In this document: positions 20,117 to 31,700 of the stretch, piece by piece | Layout of the letters: each line of letters opens with the position of its first letter | Position numbering within the stretch: position 1 is the first letter of the stretch | Origin: Gymnogyps californianus | Taxonomy: Eukaryota; Chordata; Aves; Accipitriformes; Cathartidae | Length of the DNA: 64,000 bases | NCBI RefSeq assembly: GCF_018139145.2 | Contig: NC_059500.1 | Coordinates: 29,369,437-29,433,436, forward strand | Direction of reading: 5' to 3' | The notes under the pieces: model-generated | What the model saw: only the letters and a program-made list of their open reading frames with translations | What the model was told of the DNA's origin: nothing | The model's database searches: none | Made by a program: the position numbers and the translations under genes

Positions 20117-23100
20117 AATATATAAATTTGTATTAGTATTCAAGAAGAATAGATTAAAACTGCAATAAACAACAATAATGTGCCATTGCACATTCTTCTT
20201 TTAATTATTAGCCAAGATTAATTTTTAATCTTTCCCGGCTTTATTGGACTGTTCTTACTCTATCATTATACTGCAAAGGCAAAGTGGTGAAAGGGACACA
20301 ACAGACACCCTGTAGAGTAAATAAACACAACACGTGCAGCAGGGGTCTCGTGTTATTCTAGGGGATAAGCGAGAGGTTTACTCATCTTGATTGTACCATT
20401 TTGTAGAATGTAGTGTGAGAAAGAAACATGAAAACACTTACCAGGACAAGATGTTCCTGCCACTTCTCATTACTCAAGCTGAAATACTGTCTTGCGTCAG
20501 TACAAAAATACCTGTATGTCTCAGGCAATACCTGTGTCAGAGCATCAGTTATGTCTATAGGAGGGGATAAGGACAGAGGATTTGAAAAAATGTAGGGGGA
20601 AAGAGACTAGCAGGAAGAATTGTTACCATCTTCAAAATTTTGACCTGTTATCATCACAAAGGTATTTTCAGCACAAAAAAGGAAAGGGAGAAATTTTCAC
20701 TGTGGTGGTGCCCTGTCCCACAGGTGTCCCCTTGTGTCCTTTGAGATGTGTGATTTTAAAAACCACAGACAAAACTCACAGCCACACTTGTGCTTTTCCA
20801 GGACTTTTCTTGATATGCTCCACACACAGGTACCAAGTTGGTTTGGAAACAGTCTATTTGGAAAACTTGACAGGAGTTATCTATGAGTCAAAGTTTATTC
20901 TTTGTGATTTGGCCATCTGTTCATTGAAGAAACACTTCCAACACATGCAGCCTGCTCACAACTGCAGTGTCAGCCTTCATTGTTGCTTCTGTTTCTCTAC
21001 ACAGACTCTTCCATGTGCTCCCTTCCTACTCCAATACTCTGGTGGAAAACAGCAGCTATAGATAGGAGAGAGGATGCAGCAATCCTTGGAATAGTAGTAG
21101 GAAATGCATAGTATGTAGGATGAGCCACTGTCCTACAGGTACAAGTCAATAAGAGGAAAGAGCTGAGAGCAAAAGAGCATTTTTGAGAGCACTGGGACAG
21201 TCCTGCCACAGGAATGAAAGGGAAAAGGACAGGACAGATCCTGACATTCCAGCCAGAGACCTGCACTTGTGAAACAAACAGGAAGAGATGGGACTGTGCT
21301 GACATCAGAAGGTTGCCACAGCATACCGTGTTGCTTGAGATTGACTGTCCTTGCTGTCCTCTGGTAAAAAGATTGCAGCATCTCCCTTTTTTCAACCTGA
21401 TGTTAGCACTCAGCCTGATATCCCCTCTCCCCAGCCTCTGTATCTCCTCTGCACCAATACCTCTGTTTCTGTGAGAGAGCTCTAGCTGTGTCCCTACAGT
21501 CAAAGGGCACCTACATCTTTATTTCTGACCTGGGTAGCTACACAAGCAGTAGCACAAACTATTGAAGCATTAGTGTTCCTGTATGTGTGTATGTTACAGC
21601 TCACTTCCCCTTTTATTAAAGAATACCACTGCGCACTGTTGCTTGCTCCAAGGATCCAGAACACTCCCCTGTATCTTGACAGTCCATGTCCAAATATGGG
21701 ACTCTTCAAACTTCCCTGATGACTCTACTCCACAGTCTTCAAGTTGGGCTCTAATCCTGAACCAACAGTACCTGCCAAAAGTACACTCACCAGGAAAAAG
21801 TCAAGGCAGAGGTGTAACAAACCAGAGAAGAGACACAGTCGATCCACAAGGATGCACACAAAAAGGAGAATTGCCATCGGCTGGAAGTGCAGAAGTCAGA
21901 GCACACATATCTCTCTGTGCAGCCAAAGCAATACCTTTGGCAAGGTCACTTCTTTCCTCTCTGTCTTGCTTGTCCTAACAATAGCTGCCCCGTCTATTTA
22001 GCTATACTGGTACTATCCCAGTTCTTAAAACGTGTCACCACACCACAGTACAATAGTAAAATAAAGCCCTGAGCGTATCACAGGATAACAGTGCAGATGC
22101 AATGACCATGTGCTGAAAACCGAATTGAGTGCGCCCATCATTCCTATTAACTGCAGCTTCCAGAGGTCCTCCTAACTTTAAATCTAGCATCTAAGAAAAA
22201 ACAGCCTCCAAGGAGTGGGAGGCTCAGGCCTCTGGTATGTACAAGTTCCCACAAGAACTACTCACTTTACAAAACATAATTTCCTGCCAGACACTGATTG
22301 CCCTTGACTTTTTTGAGAGCAGCAAGAGGAGCCTGGCACTCTTTTGCACTGCAACGTAAATGAATTCAGCTGCCATTGAACAAATCCAGCCCCATCTTCT
22401 CCCAGCTCTGTCCTGAGATGTCTCTGCCCAAGAGACATGCAAGAGAAAGAGTTTAATCCAATTCATCCACAAAGGCCAATACTGAGGAGTTCTTTGAACA
22501 CTTTACAATGCTCCCTCAGAAACATGAGAGGGAAACTTTGCAATCAAGCATTCAGTAAAGAAAACTTAGCTTCAAACAGCTTTTATCAAGTGATTGTACC
22601 TCAGCTGCAGCACGAAAAAAAGCTTTTTCTGTTATTGTCAGGTCACACCTGAACACAGCTATCTCTATGCCAAAAGAGGGACAGAGCCACTCTGTTTCTG
22701 CAGTCCCACCTTGTCAATTTAGAGAGGGAGAAACATCAGAGAAGCTCTCCAGAGAACACAACACAACACAGCACTTTTATTCTTGTACCAGTCACATATC
22801 GCTTCCCAGAAGAAATGGATCAGATCAAACTGTGAGTGAATGCACTCCATCTTGAACTGTTATTATGCAGAAAAACATTGAGAGGCAAGAGAGTAAATTG
22901 GAAACACCATTAAAAATCTATTTTTATCAGCAAGGCCTGCCTCAACTCCTATACCAGATCAGCCTTGCTCAGATTTCAAGCCCTCTTCAGAGCTCCTTCC
23001 AGAATTCAATCACATCCCAGTCAAGCAATGGTGATTTCAGGCCTTGCTTGGCTGTTGTTGCGCTAAAGAGAATAAATTTTGATTCACACATGCAGTTTCT

Positions 23101-23431
23101 ACAAGCACAGACTCATAGATGGTTAATATATTATTATGTTTTATAAAGGTTACATATTAACCATTCATTATAACATGTATCAGTATTTTTAAAATGTCTG
23201 AGAAACAATTTATGAAAAGAATTTAAATAAAATGTCCTTCCAAAAGACAGAAGAAATGCTCACTTATTTAAATATATATAAAATACACATGCATATCTTA
23301 TTGCCCATAGCTGACTACACCTTAATTTTTGTAGAGAGATGCCTGGGAGCTGGACTCCTGGTGTTCATTGAACTTAATTATCATGTAGAACAGAGTTTGA
23401 GAAACTGTCTCAAAAACCAAACCAACAACAT

Positions 23432-23520
23432 AGAATCATAGAATTATAGAATCGTTTAGGTTGGAAAAGACCCCTAAGATCATCAAGTCTAACCGTTAAC
23501 CTAACATCATGGGATCTTCA
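23432..23520 (-). mobile_element. CR1 LINE 3'-end fragment
   Basis: On the plus strand ATAGAATCATAGAATTATAG begins the reverse complement of a CR1 tail, followed by GGTTGGAAAAGACC and AAGATCATCAAGTC. Only about 90 bp remain, so it is a severely 5'-truncated copy. Confidence 0.88.
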
Positions 23521-24859
23521 TTCAGGTTTCCTACAGTACTGTCATTTTTAATATGCATTACTAAGATACAAATATCCAAGCTTCTGTGGGAAATCTGAGA
23601 AGAGCAGTTTGTCTGATAGGTGCATGTACTACAGAATAGAAAGGACTGTGACTGAGAGAAATAACAAATAAAGGTAGGAACACTGGCTGGCTAAAATAAA
23701 CCACCTTGAAAAGGAGACTGTTCATTTGTTACCATCAAAGAACACCAGGGTGTCACTACGGCTGGTGTTGCACAGTCTTCATGCCAGAGAGCTTGCACTC
23801 TGGAGTAGGGAGACAAAAGAGGGGCAGGTGGCACAAGCTCAGCTGAAGCTGGAGTTACACAAAAGTCTTTGGCAGAACCAAAATCTCTGAAGCCTTGTTC
23901 CAGTGTTCTGGTCAGCTGTGGTGATGTTTGAAACTGACAGACGTATTCTCTGTCACCAGGGGTCTTCTGGTTCATAGCTGCTTATGTCCTCAGAAACTAG
24001 TAAGTACAAAATACAAAGGCTGTGATGCAAGATTGCAAATATAGGACCAACATTCTAGTGTTTCATACATGGGTGAAGCACCAGAACAGATGCAAAAACT
24101 GATTTGACTCACATACATAGGTTTAACTACAGTAAGGTTCATCTGACCTAACCCATATTCTAAGACAGACACAGTCATTCATAGTTCCTTTCACGGAGAG
24201 AACTGATTATTTGTAGAGAACAAATCATGTGGTCAGTTGTTAGACATCCACCTTAGGATGGTAACAATTCCGTCATTACAGTGCCTGTTTCCCACTGCCC
24301 ACTAGAAGTGTGGGTGGAGACATACATCCAGTCAAACAAGCTCCAGCCAGGATATCTCACACTGCCAGGGCTGTGGGAATTGGTAGTTTCCATCACCCAC
24401 TATAGCACTGGAAGGCACCTGCTTTAACTGGGAACACTAAAGAGCTCTCTAAGAATTAAGTCATCTATATCTGACAAGACACTATTTGTATATGGCAGTA
24501 ATGACTCACCTATTCTGCATTTGTGAGCAATGGCATGGCTGCTTTCAGGGTTGAGAAGGGAAGTGGAGAGAAGGATCTGGGCTGTTCTCAAGGCTGTTTC
24601 TGTTTTTCAATAGTTGTATGGATGGAAACAGCTGAAATGGGATGATGCAGAAATATAACACTAATGGACATGTTAATGAGCTTTATTAATGGGGGATAAT
24701 AATAATAAAAAAAGTGCAATTAAGTAAATCTGCACAGTGTAGGGAAGAGCTTCAGCTGCAGATGAATGTACCAACATCTCTGAGACGACGCCAGGAAAAA
24801 ACATACTGCAGAAACCCATCACTAGAAATGGAGATTGGCTGTTGATTCATGTAACTGCC
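23521..24859. other. anonymous stretch
   Basis: No gene or element is recognised. Short frames only. Confidence 0.55.
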
Positions 24860-26022
24860 TGTATTGGGTTTGCATGGCAAGGTTTTGGTAGCGGGGGGGG
24901 GCTACAGGGGTTGCTTCTGTGAGAAGCTGCTAGAAGCTTCCCCTATGTCCAATAAAGTCAATGCCAGCCGGCTCCAAGACGGACCCACCGCTAGCCAAGG
25001 CCGAGCCAATCAGCAACAGTGGTAGCGCCTCTGGGATAACATATGTAAGAAAGGGAAAAGAAGTTACAGGGAGTAGCAATTGCAGCCGGAGAGAGCGGAG
25101 TGAGAATATGTGAGAGAAACAACTCCGCAGACACCAAGGTCAGTGAAGAAGGAGGGGGAGGAGGTGCTCCAGGCACCGGACAGAGAGATTCCCCTGCAGC
25201 CCGTGGTGAAGACCATGGTGAGGCAGGCTGTCCCCCTGCAGCCCATGGAGGTCCACAGTGGAGCAGATACCCACCTGCAGCCCGTGGAGGACCCCACGCC
25301 GGCGCAGGTGGATGCCCGAAGGACGCTGTGACCCCGTGGGAAGCCCGCGCTGGAGCAGGCCCCTGGCAGGACCTGTGGACCCGTGGCCCCCTGGAGAGAG
25401 GAGCCCATGCTGAAGCAGGTTTGCTGGCAGGACTTGTGACCCAGCGGGGGACCCATGCTGGAGCAGTCTGTTCCTGCAGGACTGCACCCCGTGGATGGGA
25501 TCCATGCTGGAGCAGTTCATGAAGAACTGTAGCCCATGGGAAGGATTCACGTTGGAGAAGTTCGTGAAGGACTGTCTCCCATGGGAGGGACCCCATGCTG
25601 GAGCAGGGGAAGAGTGTGAGGAGTCCTCCCTCTGAGGAGGAAGGAGTGGCAGAAACAACATGTGATGAACTGCCCCAAACCCCCATTCCCTGTCCCCCTG
25701 CACTGCTCAGGGGGGAAGGAGGTAGAGAAAATAAGGAGTAAAGTTAAGCCTGGGAAGAAGGGAGGGATGGGGGGAAGGTGTTTTAAGATTTGGTTTTATT
25801 TCTCATTATCCTACTCTGATTTGACTAGTATTAAATTAAACTAATTTTTCCCCAAGTCGAGTCTGTTTTGCCCGTGAAGGTAATTGGTGAGTGATCTCCC
25901 TGTCCTTATCTCGACCCACGAGCCTTTCATTTTATTTTTTTCTCCCCTGTCCAGTTGAGGAGGGGGAGTGATAGAGCGGCTTTGGTGGGCACCTGGCATC
26001 TGGGCAGGGTCAACCTGCCACA
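24860..26022 (+). mobile_element. solo LTR, 1.1-kb minisatellite-bearing family, copy 1
   Basis: A 1163-bp unit starts TGTATTGGGTTTGCATGG and ends GGGTCAACCTGCCACA. It is flanked by the perfect 5-bp duplication CTGCC (24855-24859 and 26023-26027). It contains a promoter-like part, a GC-rich tandem region (about 25190-25615) and an A/T-rich end with an ATTAAA at 25830-25835. A second copy lies at 28345-29437. Five-base duplications fit an ERV, often class III. There is no internal retroviral sequence, so it is a solo LTR left by recombination. Long antisense frames here (up to 231 codons) are by-products of the tandem repeat and not genes. Confidence 0.9.
25190..25615. repeat. minisatellite inside LTR (about 45-60-bp units)
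   Basis: Units share CATGCTGGAGCAG-like cores at 25301, 25352, 25412, 25460, 25509, 25554 and 25600, so spacing is 45-60 bp. The last full period is exactly 45 bp. The array is GC-rich and interrupted. Confidence 0.8.
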
Positions 26023-26549
26023 CTGCCAAAACTTCTCTAAGAAAGAAACATCTCCAGAGTGGAGGCATTTCGTACAAAATGGGAAGGCATCTTTCCATAT
26101 TTCTGTTTCATTGCATAAGTGTCTGCAGCCACTGTTTGGAAGAAGATAACCAACTAACAGACCTCCAGGCTAATCTAGAATGGACTCTTTATCAGAATCC
26201 TTGCCTTCAGGTGCAGTGTTTTTTCAGTTGTTTTTCAGGGTGTTGTGTCTGATGACAGATAGAAACCCTGCTATCTCATTTCCAGACTTCTGAAAGAAGC
26301 TTTTTTATAAACCTATCAAATCAGGAGCTCTACCAAAAGATTGGAGTCCAGCAAGCTCAATGCTGCATGTAGGAAATGGAAAACACCCAGGTTGTCATCT
26401 TGCCTGTGGTCAAGCCAATAGCAAACATGCCTTAGAGCACAGTGAAGACAAGAGCTGTTCTAAAGTGGAAGGAACAATGCACAACTTGTGCTTTTATCAT
26501 AAATACTTCATGTCTTACTGAATTGATGTCTTTCCTTAATCGCTTATTT

Positions 26550-26630
26550 TCTAGACAAAGGAAATGCACTGGTGTTCCTTTGTCTGGACTTCAGTGAAGC
26601 ATGGATCAGCTGCCAAATATGAAACTTTTA
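26550..26630 (+). mobile_element. possible ancient CR1/LINE RT fragment
   Basis: GACAAAGGAAATGCACTGG and, after a gap, CTGGACTTCAGTGAAGC resemble the region of CR1-type elements that codes for the first RT motif (LDFSKA). The rest is too diverged to follow. Confidence 0.35.
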
Positions 26631-27018
26631 CTTAGGATGGAGAGAACAAGAATTACCAAAAGAAGCTAGAGTTCAGGAGACCACTGGCAAAAATAGGGTC
26701 AAGAGCAAATAGCACCGAAAGAGTTGAGCTTAAGGGATACTGAAGACCTGAAGCGATTTCAGGGAAATGACATCCACCACACTGATGCTACTGTGTGACA
26801 CAAAGTTTCCAGTACACACAAGTTTCTCCATGGCTGGGAAAAGACGGTGAGGGGAAGATAAGTTTCTTGAGTGTGTTTCTGGTGTCTAATCAAGGGCTGA
26901 GTGTAAAATATTTTTTTTTCTATTGGTAGTGCCACACATTTGAGTCATTTGACTTCATCTAACTGAGACAGACATTTTATTAAAACTTTAAAGTAATCTT
27001 TCCTTGAGACCTCTGTCC

Positions 27019-27072
27019 TTTTATAAACCTGGCTGAAATCAGCTATTTTATAAACTTGGCTGAAATCAGCTC
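27019..27072. repeat. 27-bp tandem duplication
   Basis: TTTTATAAACCTGGCTGAAA and the following seven bases recur immediately (27019-27045 and 27046-27072) with two differences. A local slippage duplication. Confidence 0.9.
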
Positions 27073-28344
27073 ACAGGTTCAAAATTTTGGAAGGGAACAG
27101 AAAAACTGGTATAGTTTTTCTGCACACTCACACACATTATTCCATAGCCTTTTCCCTCTAGAAAGCCTGGTTTAAAATATTCATCTATATATAAATAATG
27201 TATTAAATTATTTCTAATGTAGCACATTTAACTATAATTAAATATTAATTATAATACTAAAAAGAGACTAAAAAGAGCATCTGAAGCACTGAAAGTGTAA
27301 AACATTAAACAAGGTTGTCACAAAGTGATGTTCTGCATTCCTACTAGATGTTCAGAACTCTCGTATATTAACCCCCTCAGTTTGCAAGCCTTTTGTTTGA
27401 TACTAAATTTGGGAACTCCTTTCTCTGGAGGACAGTGGAAAAGACCAGGTGAGCTGGCCTGGAGATGTTGTCTGCTGTTGTTGCTTACAATGTTGAATCT
27501 GTCTTTCTTAAAGACAGAACAAGACAAACACATCAAGGAAAGAGGAAAGCCAAAGTACAACAGAAAATACAGCTTCCATAGCTTAGCACCAAGTGTCCAA
27601 CTCTGAAGCTCCCCTGTGCTAGTGGAGGGCACAACCAGCACCTGTGCAAAGTTTCAGGCTCTGCATAACACTGCTATCCTCACATGCAGCCCTGAAGACA
27701 ATTAAATTAACTTAGCTAGGCACAAGCTGTGTTGATTCCACAGCCTCTGTCAAGCAGAGGACAGATATTAAACAGTGTTTTGCTAGCAGAAGCAAGCCCT
27801 CCGTACCTGTACTCTGCGGGAGATGTAGAACAGCTTTTATCCAAGAGGTCTCTAATCATATGACTGCAAACCTAAGCCCAAATCAATATGATCTACAGCA
27901 GTGTACATCATCTACTGCTTAGGTACCATTGAGAGTAAAGAGGGAAAATGGAGGTGGAAGGAAAGGTAGTGAAGCCAGGCAGCCCAAAGTAATTTCTGAT
28001 TTTCCCAGGTTACTAGTCCAGGGTATCTACTCTACTGCATCCTCTGTAGTCAGAAATTATTATTTTAGGGCAAGGAAAAAAAGGAGAGGAAAAAAAGGGA
28101 AAGTTGTTGTCTTTCTTCTGCTGAAAGATCAGACTCCTAACAACAAATTCTGTAACCCTGGAGATTCAGCATTTTCCCTGGTTGAGCGAGTTAACCAGAG
28201 GATCTCATTGTCCAGGTGAGGAGAAGGGTACCCTACTCAACTAAAATGTTTCATCAGTTTGATAACATCTTTTTGCAAGGATGCAACTGCACTGTATCAT
28301 GGGAATCAATTGGTGCAGGAAGGACCTGTCTTGCTTTTGGAACA

Positions 28345-29437
28345 TGTATTGGGTTTGCATGGCAAGGTTTTGGTAGTGGGGGAGCTACAGGGGTTGCTTC
28401 TGTGAGAAGCTGCTAGAAGCTTCCCCTATGTCCAATAAAGTCAATGCCAGCCAGCTCCAAGTCAGACTCACTGCTGGCCAAGGCCGAGCCAATCAGCGAC
28501 AGTGGTAGCGCCTCTGTGATAACATACGTAAGAAAGGGAAAAGAAGTTACAGGGAGTAGCAATTGCAGCCGGAGAGAGCGGAGTGAGAATATGTGAGAGA
28601 AACAACTCCGCAGACACCAAGGTCAGTGAAGAAGGAGGGGGAGGAGGTGCTCCAGGCACCAGAGCAGAGAGATTCCCCTGCAGCCCGTGGTGAAGACCAT
28701 GGTGAGGCAGGCTGTCCCCCTGCAGCCCATGGAGGTCCACAGTGGAGCAGATACCCACCTGCAGCCCATGGAGGACCCCACGCCGGCGCAGGTGGATGCC
28801 CAAAGGACGCTGTGACCCCGTGGGAAGCCCGCACTGGAGCAGGCTCCTGGCAGGACTTGTGACCCCGTGGGGGACCCACGCTGGAGCAGTCTGTTCCTGA
28901 AGGACTGCACCCCGTGGAAGGAACCCACGCTGGAGCAGTTCATGAAGAACTGTAGCCCGTGAGAAGGACTCACATTGGAGAAGTTTGTGGAGGACTGTCT
29001 CCCGTGAGAGAGACACCACGCTGGAGCAGGGGAAGAGTGTGAGGAGTCCTCCTCCTGAGGAGGAAGGAGCGGCAGAAACGACATGTGATGAACTGCCCCA
29101 AACCCCCATTCCCAATCCCCCTGCACTGCAGGGAGGAGGTAGAGAAAATCAGGCGTAAAGTTAAGCCCGGGAAGAAGGGAGGGGTGGGGGGAAGGTGTTT
29201 TTAAGATTTGGTTTTAATTCTCATTATCCTATTCTGATTTGACTAGTAATAAATTAATTTTTTTTCCCCAAGTCGAGTCTGTTTTGCCCATGATGGTAAT
29301 TGGTGAGTGATCTCCCTGTCCTTATCTCAGCCCACGAGCCTTTCATTATATTTTCTCTCCCCTGTCCAGTTGAGGAGGGGGAGTGATAGAGCGGCTTTGG
29401 TGGGCACCTGGCATCTAGCCAGGGTCAACCCGCCACA
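28345..29437 (+). mobile_element. solo LTR, 1.1-kb minisatellite-bearing family, copy 2
   Basis: This 1093-bp copy is homologous end to end with 24860-26022, from TGTATTGGGTTTGCATGG to GTCAACCCGCCACA. Flanks are GAACA (28340-28344) and AAACA (29438-29442), a 5-bp duplication with one change. It lacks a 61-bp minisatellite segment present in copy 1 and keeps an AATAAA signal at 29248-29253, where copy 1 has ATTAAA. Its own flanking duplication shows it inserted independently, so the two copies are not the ends of one provirus. Confidence 0.9.
28670..29030. repeat. minisatellite inside LTR copy 2
   Basis: The same GC-rich array as at 25190-25615 but one 61-bp segment shorter. Confidence 0.75.
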
Positions 29438-29526
29438 AAACAACTGACAATATGCTCTGATGCAGAGGAAGCAGGCATCTTGTAGGGCTTTTAGCTTCAC
29501 CTAGAGACTTAATTTCTCTTTCTGGT

Positions 29527-30121
29527 TGTGCTGGTTTTGGCTGGGATAGAGTTAATTTTCTTCACAGTAGCTAGTATGGGGCTATGTTTTGGGTTTGTGC
29601 TGAAAATAGTGTTGATAATACAGAGATGTTTTCCTTATTGCTGAGCAGTGCTTACACAGCATCAAGGCCTTTTCTGCTTCTCATATCACCCCACCAGCGA
29701 GTAGGCTGGGGGTGCACAAGAAGTTGGGAGGGGACACAGCCGGGACAGCTGACCGCAACTGACCAAAGGGATATTCCATACCATATGATGTCATGCTCAG
29801 CATATAAAGCTGGGGGAAGAAGAAGGAATGGGGGGACATTCAGAGCGATGGCGTTTGTCTTCCCAAGTAACTGTTATGTGTGATGGAGCCCTGCTTTCCT
29901 GGAGATGGCTGAACACCTGCCTGCCGATGGGAAGTAGTGAATTAATTCCTTGTTTTGCTGTGCTTGTGTGTGTGGCTTTTGCTTTACCTATTAAACTGTC
30001 TTTATCTCAACCTATGAGTTTTCTCACTTTTATTCTTCCGATTCTCTCCCCGATCCCACTGGCAGGGAGTGAGCGAGTGTCTGTGTGGTGTTTAGTTGCC
30101 GGTTGGGGTTAAACCATGACA
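29527..30121 (+). mobile_element. solo LTR, 0.6-kb family (A)
   Basis: A 595-bp unit from TGTGCTGGTTTTGGCTGGG to GGGTTAAACCATGACA, flanked by the perfect 5-bp duplication CTGGT (29522-29526 and 30122-30126). A CATATAAA TATA box is at 29801-29808, and a CRE-like TGATGTCA is at 29786-29793. ATTAAA in TACCTATTAAACTGTC may be the poly(A) signal. Its second half (from GGAAGTAGTGAATTAATTCC) resembles the partial LTR at 6504-6694 and differs from the other three full-length family members, so it represents a distinct subfamily. It lies only 89 bp beyond LTR copy 2 of the 1.1-kb family. Confidence 0.93.
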
Positions 30122-31700
30122 CTGGTCTACTCTCCTACTCTCTTGGTATTCTCTCTCATCTCACAATCCCTCTCCTGTCCTGTTCCTTTTCAGAAGAGGA
30201 ACCAGTTTTTAATCCAGTTCTATGGAATCCTCTTCTTAATAGGAACTTTTGGGGACTTGCATAAAGCCAATAATTAATAAATAATAATTATGCACACAGA
30301 ACCATGGTGGCAAGGTTCACATTAGCATTTCCTGTCTTTCAAGTGCCCACCCATGCGACATTTATACACTTTTAACACAGGTTTTCTGCGGGAGTTTGAA
30401 ATTGTTTCTGAAGCACTCTTTGCGCATGAAAAGCCTCTGTTTAAATGACACATTTATTATTAATAGTAATAATGCAGGTGCAGCAGCAGGTAAGTGCAAT
30501 TGCCTTTTTGAGGATCACAGATGCTTCCCACCAATAAGAACAAAAAAGCATTTCAAGCTCTAGCTGCAACAGAAATATACTTAACTCCTTTGGTACCAAA
30601 TTCTTGGCTCAACACTAAATAAAGTATGAGGAAGCCAGAGTGGCATGGGGAACAGTTATGCAGGGAGGAGACGCTGGCTAACGTCCTGTACATTTGGGAC
30701 GCTCAGTGATCCATGATAAAGAAAGCCTCCTAGCACTTAAATGGGAAGCAGAGTTTCTAGGTGCCTGTGCACTGTGAAATAAAAGAGACTCTAGGATGTA
30801 TGTTATTTCAGCTGGCACAAGTAAAAGCAGCAAAAAAGCAGCAGCAACAGAGTTTCTAGCACAAGCTAACAAGCAGCATGTCAGTCCCCGGCCTGCTAAT
30901 CCAGTTAACTTCTCCACTTCTTCCCTTCATCCCAGGAAGCAATACATGAGAGGCACCTGTACTAGACATGTCAACAAGGTCTCCCTCCTCTTATCCTGCC
31001 CAACAGAGAAAATTGTGTAATCTCCTACACTTTTGTCCTGTCCTTCCCCACAGCCCCAACCAGCTGCTGAAGACAAGCAGACAGAGAACAGCCCAGGTAT
31101 CTATACACCTCCTCATCTCATGCTGGTCCAGTGAAGGGCAAAGTTGGCTTCTGCTCCCCTTCCTGGTCCTTTTATCACACCCAAGCAACCTTAGGAAAAA
31201 TGCCACCAAAGGCAGCAAATGTCCTCAGTGCTGACTGCTAGGTAAGGCAGTGACATAAATCCCTCCTCTGAAGAGTCTGAAAGGAAACAAGCAGGGACCA
31301 CCATGTGCCACACAGCTGTTGGAGCAGCAGGCCAGCTGAGAGGTTATGGCTCAGGGGTCAGGGCTGGGACTGGACCATGGGATCACTCAGCTAGCCATAT
31401 TACTGGTCAGCTGGCACCAGATATAGCCTCTTTTCCTTCCAGAGGGCTAGAGATCAAATTTTTTACTTAATGGCTTCGTTTAGCAAGCCACAGCTAGACA
31501 AGTTCTGAGAGACAAGAGGGGAGTTTGTTTCATCAAGTCCCATTTTAGTTTCAAGCCCCATTCTGTCCTGGCATACTACCCTCCTTCAGAAATTGCTCCC
31601 TCAAAAGCTCTCACTCCAGACACCAGTTACAGAGAGCATGTCCTGAAGACAGTGGAGTGAATATTAAACAGTGTTTGTCCCTGGGTTACTGATTAGTTTC
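30122..31700. other. anonymous stretch between solo LTRs
   Basis: No gene or element recognised. Open frames are under 100 codons without domains. Confidence 0.55.

Larger units (their letters stand above)
13935..23431. other. 9.5-kb anonymous stretch with microsatellites
   Basis: Apart from the ISRE-like site and simple repeats listed separately, I see no gene, RNA or clear mobile element. The longest open frames (20582-21061 plus, 159 codons; 20997-21503 minus, 168 codons; 15259-15723 minus, 154 codons) show no domain, and several overlap on opposite strands. Confidence 0.55.
26023..28344. other. anonymous stretch between two solo LTRs
   Basis: No retroviral interior is present although LTRs of one family lie on both sides. 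This fits their separate target duplications. A weak, old CR1-like patch (about 26550-26630) and a 27-bp tandem duplication (27019-27072) are listed separately. Otherwise the stretch is AT-rich with no recognisable gene. Confidence 0.6.

Noticed and set aside
20582..21503. Frames of 159 (plus) and 168 (minus) codons
   Set aside because: They partly overlap on opposite strands, have Cys/Ser/Leu-rich composition typical of chance frames, and show no domain.
24991..25686. 231-codon minus-strand frame, with similar frames at 28468-29115
   Set aside because: It lies inside solo LTRs and owes its length to a GC-rich minisatellite with a period divisible by three. It has no domain, and the two copies diverge by frame after the 61-bp indel.
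24860..29437. A single provirus bounded by the two 1.1-kb LTRs
   Set aside because: Each LTR has its own target duplication and no retroviral genes lie between them.
30122..30192. Polypyrimidine tract plus AG resembling a 3' splice site (near 30140-30192)
   Set aside because: Common by chance, and the following sequence has no usable exon.
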